Part shown: piece by piece, positions 7,233 to 11,799 of the stretch
Numbering within the stretch: position 1 is the stretch's first letter
How the letters are laid out: each line of letters starts with the position of its first letter
Source: Pseudomonadota bacterium
Lineage (GTDB): Bacteria; Pseudomonadota; Gammaproteobacteria; Burkholderiales; Burkholderiaceae_C
Reading direction: 5' to 3'
DNA length: 11,799 nt
Assembly (NCBI GenBank): GCA_023436025.1
Contig: JAEZKX010000212.1
Coordinates: 1 to 11,799 of the forward strand
Program-made: the position numbers and the translations under genes
Notes under the pieces: model-generated
Seen by the model: the letters and a program-made list of their open reading frames with translations, nothing else
What the model was told of the DNA's origin: nothing
The model's database searches: none

Positions 7233-9112
7233 GCCTTGTCCTTCTTCGGTTGCAGGGTGAAGGGAAGCTGGCCGTCGTGGAAGGCCCGCACCATGGCGTC
7301 GCGGTGCTTGAGCACGGCACGCTGGTTGATGGAGCCCTTGTCGGTGACCTCGCCCTTGTCGATGGAGGGCGGCTCGTGCATCAGGTGCAGGCGCGCCACC
7401 CGGTTGGCGCTGCCGGTGGCCTGTGCGGCGAGCGTCTCCAGCACCTGCTGGAAGTGCGCCTGCACCGGCGCGCTCTCCAGCACCTGCTGCAGCGGCGCGT
7501 CGTCCGCCAGGCCCGCCAGCTTGCGCACCACGGGGGTGGGGAACAGCAGCGCGCCGACCTCGTTGCGGTCCAGGCCCGTGATGACGGCGTCCTGCACGTA
7601 GGGCGCGCCGGCGGCGATGATCTTCGCGCGCAGCGGGCCCACGCTGACGAAGGTGCCGGTGGCCAGCTTGAAGTCCTCGGCGATGCGGCCGTCGAACTTC
7701 AGCCCCTGGTGGGGGTCCTGCGGGTCGATCCACTGCACGGCGTCGCCGGTGCAGAAGAAGCCTTCGTCGTCGAAGCTCTCGGCCGTGGCTTCCGGGCTGC
7801 GCCAGTAGCCGGGCGTGACGTTGGGGCCCTTGTAGCGGATCTCGGTCTTGCCGTCGACCGGCACCAGCTTGAGTTCCATGCCCGGCGTGGGCAGGCCCAG
7901 GTGGCCGGACTTCACCTCGGGACTGGTGACGAACACGGCGAAGGGCGAGGACTCGGTCATGCCCAGGCCGGTGCCCATCACGATGCGCTCGCCGATCTCG
8001 GCTTCCTGCACCTCGTGCAGCAGGTCCCAGATCGGCTGGGCCAGCGACGCGCCGGAATAGAAGAACATGCGCACCCGCGACAGCAGGTTGCGGCGCAGCA
8101 CCGGGTCGGCCTTCATGGCGTGGGCGATGGCCTCGAAGCCGGTCGGCACGTTGAAGTAGATGGTGGGCGCGATCTCGCGCAGGTTGCGCAGCGTCTCCTG
8201 CACCAGCGCCGGCGTGGGCTTGCCGTCGTCGATGTAGAGGGTGCCGCCGTTGTAGATGACCAGGCCGACGTTGTGGTTGCCGCCGAAGGTGTGGTTCCAG
8301 GGCAGCCAGTCCACCAGCACGGGCGGATCCTCGGCCAGCAGCGGCATCGACTGGCGCATCTGCTGCTGGTTGGCGCACCACATGCCGTGGGTGTTGATCA
8401 CCGCCTTGGGCAGCTTGGTGGAGCCCGAGGTGAACAGGAACTTGGTGATGGTGTCGGGGCCCGTGGCGTGCATGGCCGTGTCGACGGCGTCGGTGGCCTC
8501 GGTCTCCAGCAGCGCGTCCCAGGCCGTGCATTCGCGCCCCGGCACGCTGCCGTGGCCCAGCACCACTTCGATGCCGGGGCCGCAGGTGGCGGCGATGGCC
8601 TTGGCATAGCGGTCGCCGTCGAGCGTGAACACCATGCCCGGCGTGAGCGTCTGCAGCACGTGGCGCAGCTTGTCGAAGTCCTGGCTGACGGTGGAATAGG
8701 CGGGCGACACCGAGCAGTGCGGGATGCCAACGTAGACGCAGGCGAGGGCCAGCAGCGCGTGCTCCAGGCCGTTCTCGCACAGGATGGCGACCGGCCGGTC
8801 GGCGTTGAGGCCGCGGTCGAGCAGCGCCTGGCCGACGCGGCGGGCGGTGTCCAGCGCCTCGCGGTAGGTGACCTTGCGCCAGTCGCCGGTGCTGCCGTCG
8901 GGGTTGCGCACGCGGCGCGCCATGAAGATGCGCTCCGGCTCGGTGCTGGCCCAGTGCACCAGGCGGTCCGTCATGCGGTAGGCATAGCCTTCGAGCGGCT
9001 GCTCGGCGCGCAGGTAGGTGACCCCGCTGGCGCCTTCGCGCAGCACGCCGCGCGTGACGCCGAAGCGCATGGGCCGGTAGGGCACGGCTTGCTTCATGGC
9101 GACGGCGCTCAT
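7229..9112 (-). CDS. fcs: feruloyl-CoA synthase family acid-CoA ligase
   Basis: This is a 627-residue ANL-superfamily adenylating enzyme that activates a carboxylic acid with ATP and joins it to CoA. The phosphate loop is TSGSTKLPK (228-236), with Lys where most ligases have Gly, as in the feruloyl-CoA synthase group. GLGMTESSP is at 382-390, GYWRSPEAT at 435-443, FCTGDAV at 453-459 and the hinge FDGRIAEDFKL at 473-483. The C-terminal SIDKGEVTDKGSINQR (583-598) replaces the usual RTxxGKxxR motif, with Lys 592 the probable catalytic lysine. The ATG at 9112 overlaps the hydratase stop by 4 nt, and the stop overlaps the next start by 4 nt, so translation is probably coupled. It is likely the committing step for the aromatic acid brought in by the Liv importer. 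Ferulate or p-coumarate are the obvious candidates, but substrates differ within this group, so specificity is uncertain. Confidence 0.93.
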   Translation of the reverse strand: MSAVAMKQAVPYRPMRFGVTRGVLREGASGVTYLRAEQPLEGYAYRMTDRLVHWASTEPERIFMARRVRNPDGSTGDWRKVTYREALDTARRVGQALLDRGLNADRPVAILCENGLEHALLALACVYVGIPHCSVSPAYSTVSQDFDKLRHVLQTLTPGMVFTLDGDRYAKAIAATCGPGIEVVLGHGSVPGRECTAWDALLETEATDAVDTAMHATGPDTITKFLFTSGSTKLPKAVINTHGMWCANQQQMRQSMPLLAEDPPVLVDWLPWNHTFGGNHNVGLVIYNGGTLYIDDGKPTPALVQETLRNLREIAPTIYFNVPTGFEAIAHAMKADPVLRRNLLSRVRMFFYSGASLAQPIWDLLHEVQEAEIGERIVMGTGLGMTESSPFAVFVTSPEVKSGHLGLPTPGMELKLVPVDGKTEIRYKGPNVTPGYWRSPEATAESFDDEGFFCTGDAVQWIDPQDPHQGLKFDGRIAEDFKLATGTFVSVGPLRAKIIAAGAPYVQDAVITGLDRNEVGALLFPTPVVRKLAGLADDAPLQQVLESAPVQAHFQQVLETLAAQATGSANRVARLHLMHEPPSIDKGEVTDKGSINQRAVLKHRDAMVRAFHDGQLPFTLQPKKDKA

Positions 9113-9882
9113 TCCTTGCCGACCTTCGCCGCCCGGCCTTCGAGGAAATCGCGCACGCGCTGCTTGGCCTCGGGGGCGCTCTGCGCGATGGCGGCCATGA
9201 GGGCCTCGGTGAGGAAGCCCTGGTCGGCCGGCTGCTCGGCGATGCGGGGCAGGGCGTGCGTCAGCGCATAGTTGGTCAGCGGCGCGTTCTGTGCCACGCG
9301 CTTGGCCAGTTCCATCGCCTTGTCGAAGGCCGTGCCCTTGGGCACCAGGTACTGCGCGAAGCCGGCGCGCTCGCCTTCCTCGGCCTTGTAGACGCGGCCG
9401 GTCAGCATCATGTCCGTCATGCGCGCGGCGCCGATCAGGCGCGGGATGCGCACCGCGCCGCCGCCGCCCACGAAGATGCCGCGCGAGCCTTCGGGCAGCG
9501 CGTAGAAGGTGGTGTCGTCGGCCACGCGCACGTGGCAGGCCGCGGCGAGTTCCAGCCCGCCGCCCACCACCGCGCCATGCAGCGCGGCGATCACGGGCAC
9601 CGGGCCGTATTGCACTTCCTCGAGTGCCGCATGCCACATGCGCGAGTGGTGCAGGCCGGCGCCGGCATCGCGTTCCTTCAGTTCGGACAGGTCGAGTCCG
9701 GCGCAGAAGTGTTCGCCCACGCCATCGAGCACCGCGGCCCGCACGGTGGAGGGCAGGTTCTCGAAAGCGTGGCGCACGGCCAGGATCAGGCTGTCGTTCA
9801 GCGCGTTGCGCTTGGACGGGCGGTTCAGGCGGACCACGGCGACGTCGCCGACGGTCTCGATGAGGATGTCTTGTGAGCTCAT
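9109..9882 (-). CDS. enoyl-CoA hydratase/isomerase (crotonase) family, two-Glu type
   Basis: This is a 257-residue crotonase, a full-length single domain. CoA- and oxyanion-binding segments are FCAGLDLSELKE (59-70) and ALHGAVVGGGLELAAA (100-115). Glu 111 and Glu 131 (ALPEGSRGIFVGGGG) line up with the two catalytic glutamates of true enoyl-CoA hydratases. Hydroxycinnamoyl-CoA hydratase-lyases keep only the second Glu and have GGGFSP at the first site. Water addition followed by beta-oxidation is therefore more likely than retro-aldol release of an aldehyde. I chose the ATG at 9882 because the family N-terminus begins there and it lies just after the candidate promoter; the frame stays open upstream to 10056 but runs into the divergent gene. 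The Shine-Dalgarno is poor. This is the first gene of the leftward operon, and the role matches CouM of Rhodococcus. Confidence 0.92.
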   Translation of the reverse strand: MSSQDILIETVGDVAVVRLNRPSKRNALNDSLILAVRHAFENLPSTVRAAVLDGVGEHFCAGLDLSELKERDAGAGLHHSRMWHAALEEVQYGPVPVIAALHGAVVGGGLELAAACHVRVADDTTFYALPEGSRGIFVGGGGAVRIPRLIGAARMTDMMLTGRVYKAEEGERAGFAQYLVPKGTAFDKAMELAKRVAQNAPLTNYALTHALPRIAEQPADQGFLTEALMAAIAQSAPEAKQRVRDFLEGRAAKVGKE

Positions 9883-9903
9883 GTCTTGTTCGGAGTCGGC
9901 GCG

Positions 9904-9933
9904 ATTATTTGTTATAAACGATAACGAACTCAA
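9904..9933 (-). promoter_or_regulatory. candidate sigma70 promoter of the leftward operon
   Basis: Reading leftward, TTGAGT (9933-9928, 4 of 6 to the -35 consensus) is followed after 18 nt by AATAAT (9909-9904, 5 of 6 to the -10). This would start transcription near 9897 with a leader of about 15 nt before the hydratase ATG. It lies in the only AT-rich patch of the window. No experimental support. Confidence 0.5.
9911..9925. promoter_or_regulatory. inverted repeat, candidate repressor operator
   Basis: GTTAT-AAACG-ATAAC is a perfect 5-bp inverted repeat, extended by TT/AA two bases further out. It fills the spacer of the candidate leftward promoter, where a bound repressor would block polymerase. 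MarR or TetR family regulators, common for aromatic-acid CoA operons, bind sites of this size. No regulator gene lies in the window, so the binder is unknown. Confidence 0.55.
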
Positions 9934-9942
9934 GCCATCTTC

Positions 9943-9960
9943 CCTAGGGCATACCCTAGG
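9943..9960. promoter_or_regulatory. inverted repeat CCTAGGG-N4-CCCTAGG, candidate regulator site
   Basis: Two perfect 7-bp arms (9943-9949 and 9954-9960) flank CATA. The centre is about 55 bp upstream of the predicted leftward start site, a common place for an activator, and 30 bp before the GTG of the rightward gene. As RNA in the rightward transcript it could also form a small hairpin before the ribosome site. Which of the two functions applies is not known. Confidence 0.55.
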
Positions 9961-9970
9961 ACAACGAATC

Positions 9971-9976
9971 AGGAGA
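9971..9976 (+). promoter_or_regulatory. ribosome binding site AGGAGA deciding a GTG start
   Basis: AGGAGA at 9971-9976 lies 7 nt (measured from AGGAG) before GTG at 9983. It is what fixes the amidohydrolase start, since the open frame continues upstream to 9509 through the divergent hydratase gene. It is the best Shine-Dalgarno in the control region. Confidence 0.85.
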
Positions 9977-9982
9977 CGCACG

Positions 9983-10846
9983 GTGGACCACGCGAACCTC
10001 ATCGCCATCGACACGCACACGCACGCCGAGATCAGTTGCTGGAACCCCTTCGACAACTACGGCGAGGAGTACGACCGTGCGGCCGACAAGTACTTCCGCT
10101 CCAGCCGCCGGCCGACCATCGCGGAGACCATCGCCTACTACCGCGAACGTCGCATCGGCCTGGTGATGTTCACGGTCGACAGCGAGTCGCAGCTGGGGCG
10201 CCGCCGCATCCCCAACGAGGAGATCGCCCAGGCTGCGCGCGAGAACAGCGACATCATGATCTGCTTCGGCAGCATCGATCCGCACAAGGGCAAGATGGGC
10301 GCGCGCGAGGCCGAGCGGCTGATCAAGGAAGAAGGCGTGCGCGGCTTCAAGTTCCATCCCACGGTGCAGGGCTACCACCCGTACGACCGCATGGCCTGGC
10401 CGATCTACGAGGTGATCAACGAACACAAGTTGCCCGCCGTGTTCCACACCGGGCACAGCGGCATCGGCTCCGGCATGAAATGCGGCGGCGGCCTGCGCCT
10501 GGAGTACAGCAACCCGATGCACCTGGACGACGTGGCGATCGACTTCCCGGACATGCAGATCGTGATGGCGCATCCCAGCTTCCCCTGGCAGGACGAGGCG
10601 CTCTCCGTGGCCACGCACAAGCCCAATGTGTGGATCGACCTGTCCGGCTGGAGCCCCAAGTACTTCCCCAAGCAGCTGGTGCAGTACGCCAACACGCTGC
10701 TGAAGGACCGCATCCTGTTCGGCAGCGACTATCCGCTGATCACGCCCGACCGCTGGATGAAGGACTTCGAGGAAGCCGGCTTCAAGCCCGAGGTGATGCC
10801 TGGCATCCTCAAGGGCAACGCGGTGCGGCTGCTGGGTCTGCAGTAG
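9983..10846 (+). CDS. metal-dependent amidohydrolase, CouO-like (beta-ketoacyl-CoA hydrolase candidate)
   Basis: This is a 287-residue TIM-barrel amidohydrolase (amidohydrolase-2, PF04909-like). Visible metal-site and active-site residues are His 12 and His 14 (IDTHTHAE), His 125 (GFKFHPTVQG), His 155 (VFHTGHSG), His 197 (MAHPSFPW) and Asp 249 (LFGSDYP). The GTG start follows a strong Shine-Dalgarno. The gene is transcribed away from the ligase-hydratase-SDR operon and shares its control region. In R. jostii RHA1 the amidohydrolase CouO works with a CoA ligase, hydratase and dehydrogenase, and a metal-ligand Asp mutant (D257N) fails; Asp 249 here is the likely counterpart. It would cleave the aryl beta-ketoacyl-CoA and so replace thiolase and thioesterase. 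Other members of this family are decarboxylases or lactonases, so function is inferred from context. The fold is secure. Confidence 0.93.
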   Translation: MDHANLIAIDTHTHAEISCWNPFDNYGEEYDRAADKYFRSSRRPTIAETIAYYRERRIGLVMFTVDSESQLGRRRIPNEEIAQAARENSDIMICFGSIDPHKGKMGAREAERLIKEEGVRGFKFHPTVQGYHPYDRMAWPIYEVINEHKLPAVFHTGHSGIGSGMKCGGGLRLEYSNPMHLDDVAIDFPDMQIVMAHPSFPWQDEALSVATHKPNVWIDLSGWSPKYFPKQLVQYANTLLKDRILFGSDYPLITPDRWMKDFEEAGFKPEVMPGILKGNAVRLLGLQ

Positions 10847-10980
10847 CCCCATCCGCTCGTGCTCTCCATGCGCGGCGGCGTCGCTCATGGGGCGGTCCCT
10901 GCCCGGGCTGCCCGGCACGGCCTACATGCGGATGCGAATTCGTCCGCGCAACGCCGCCGTGCCGGCCGGCTCCAACGCCC
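10847..10980. other. intergenic gap between amidohydrolase and kinase genes
   Basis: This is 134 bp without a convincing gene. CCCCAT (10847-10852) and a later ATGGGG (about 10889-10894) could close a long stem, and GCCCGGGC is a short palindrome, but no T-run follows, so I do not call a terminator. A partial palindrome centred on CGAATTCG (about 10936-10943) is present. No promoter or good ribosome site for the downstream gene is obvious. Confidence 0.4.
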
Positions 10981-11799
10981 ATGGCACAGCTGGAATACCT
11001 CATCGGTGTCGACGGCGGCGGCAGCGGGACGCGGGCGCTGGTGCAGCGCCGCGACGGCACGCCGGTCGGTGCCGGCGAGGCCGGGCCGTCCGCGCTGGGC
11101 CAGGGCGTGGGGCGCGCCTGGCGCCACCTCGGCCAGGCGGTGCAGGACGCCTTCGACAAGGGCAGGGTGCCCCTGCCACCGCTGGCGCAGTGCGCGCTGG
11201 CCGCGGGTCTGTCGGGCATCAGCCATCCGCCGCTGCGCGCCGCGTTCATTGCCGCCGATCCGGGCTACGGCTGGCTGGGCGTCGAAACCGATGCCTTCGC
11301 CATGCTGCTGGGCGCGCACGGCGGCCGGCCCGGCGTGATTCTCGTCGCCGGCACCGGCAGCATCGCCGAAGCGCTCCACGCCGACGGCAGCCGCGCTACA
11401 GTTGGCGGATGGGGTTTTCCTGTGGGTGACGAAGGCAGTGGCGCCTGGCTCGGTTTGCAGGCGGTGCGCCATGCGCAGGCCGCGCTGGACGGCCGCGCCA
11501 ACGCCGGCGCGCTGGCGCGGCGCGTGGCGCTGCTGTGCGGCGAGGAGCGCGAGAACCTGCAGGCCTGGTGCGGCGCCGCTGGCCAGTTCGAGTTCGCGCA
11601 GCTGGCCCGCGCCGTGTTCGACGTGGAAGCGAGCGACCCGGTGGCAGCCGGCCTGTTGCAGCAGGCGGTGGCGGCCCTGGAAGACCTGGCGCTGGCGGTC
11701 GATCCCCACGGGCGGCTGCCGCTGGCCATGAGCGGCAGCGTGGGCGAGCGCCTGGCGGCGCGCATGCGGCCTGCGCTGCGGGCCCGCCTGGTGCCGGTA
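10981..11799 (+). CDS. BadF/BadG-type ATPase, probable (N-acetyl)glucosamine kinase, 3' end beyond window
   Basis: 273 codons of an ASKHA-fold ATPase are visible, still open at the right edge; the sugar kinases of this family are about 290-330 residues, so only the C-terminus is missing. The phosphate-1 motif is GVDGGGSGTRA (9-19), phosphate-2 is ILVAGTGSIA (120-129), then GGWGFPVGDEGSGAWLG (142-158), typical of N-acetylglucosamine or glucosamine kinases, and an adenosine-site AMSGSVG near 249-255. The family also holds activators of benzoyl-CoA reductase, but the cluster-binding Cys before the AGTG motif is absent (VAGTG here), which argues for sugar phosphorylation. The ATG at 10981 gives the family N-terminus, though no clear Shine-Dalgarno precedes it. 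It probably belongs to a separate sugar or cell-wall recycling locus to the right. Confidence 0.88.
   Translation, partial: MAQLEYLIGVDGGGSGTRALVQRRDGTPVGAGEAGPSALGQGVGRAWRHLGQAVQDAFDKGRVPLPPLAQCALAAGLSGISHPPLRAAFIAADPGYGWLGVETDAFAMLLGAHGGRPGVILVAGTGSIAEALHADGSRATVGGWGFPVGDEGSGAWLGLQAVRHAQAALDGRANAGALARRVALLCGEERENLQAWCGAAGQFEFAQLARAVFDVEASDPVAAGLLQQAVAALEDLALAVDPHGRLPLAMSGSVGERLAARMRPALRARLVPV

Noticed and set aside
6468..8780. A 770-codon minus-strand frame that could be read as a fusion ending in the SDR protein
   Set aside because: The part upstream of 7232 is an out-of-frame reading of the ligase gene. A good Shine-Dalgarno and an ATGA overlap mark the real SDR start.
7250..9271. Long plus-strand open frame opposite the ligase
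   Set aside because: No domain signal and shadow-like composition; the ligase motifs on the minus strand are unambiguous.
10847..10980. Rho-independent terminator after the amidohydrolase
   Set aside because: Possible stems are present but no T-run follows any of them.
10981..11799. Activator ATPase of benzoyl-CoA or 2-hydroxyacyl-CoA dehydratase systems
   Set aside because: The cluster-binding cysteine motif before AGTG is missing, no reductase subunits are nearby, and the middle motif fits sugar kinases.

Overview
The window is GC-rich, densely coding DNA. Gene families and codon use suggest a beta-proteobacterium, probably Burkholderiales (Bordetella/Achromobacter/Variovorax-like). That placement is inferred from gene style, not from a marker gene. 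The theme is uptake and CoA-dependent side-chain degradation of an aromatic (phenylpropenoid-type) acid.

Layout. A divergent control region at about 9883-9982 separates two transcription units. Leftward, on the minus strand, eight genes run in tight order: two-glutamate enoyl-CoA hydratase (9882-9109), feruloyl-CoA-synthase-family ligase (9112-7229), SDR-type 3-hydroxyacyl-CoA dehydrogenase (7232-6468), then a branched-chain-type ABC importer made of a periplasmic binding protein livK (6433-5312), permease livH (5115-4078), a single-polypeptide permease-ATPase fusion LivM-LivG (4076-2307) and ATPase livF (2305-1556). Last is an acyl-CoA dehydrogenase (1498 to beyond the left edge). The first three genes overlap by 4 nt (ATGA), and the importer genes after livH are 1 nt apart. 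Rightward are an amidohydrolase (GTG start 9983-10846), then a 134-bp gap and a BadF/BadG-type sugar kinase (10981 to beyond the right edge) that looks unrelated.

How it may work. The set ligase + hydratase + SDR + amidohydrolase, with no thiolase, matches the logic of the CouL/CouM/CouN/CouO route of Rhodococcus jostii RHA1. There a hydroxycinnamate is activated to its CoA thioester, hydrated and oxidised to a beta-ketoacyl-CoA, and the amidohydrolase CouO replaces thiolase and thioesterase. Here the set is joined to an ABC importer and an acyl-CoA dehydrogenase. The dehydrogenase would also admit saturated (phenylpropanoate) side chains. The true substrate cannot be read from the sequence.

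Non-coding structure worth attention: two different inverted repeats in the divergent promoter region; a 196-bp livK-livH gap with three copies of a 15-bp G-rich unit, a strong G-quadruplex motif and competing hairpins; and a stem-loop between livF and the acyl-CoA dehydrogenase. No regulator gene, RNA gene, insertion sequence or CRISPR array is visible.
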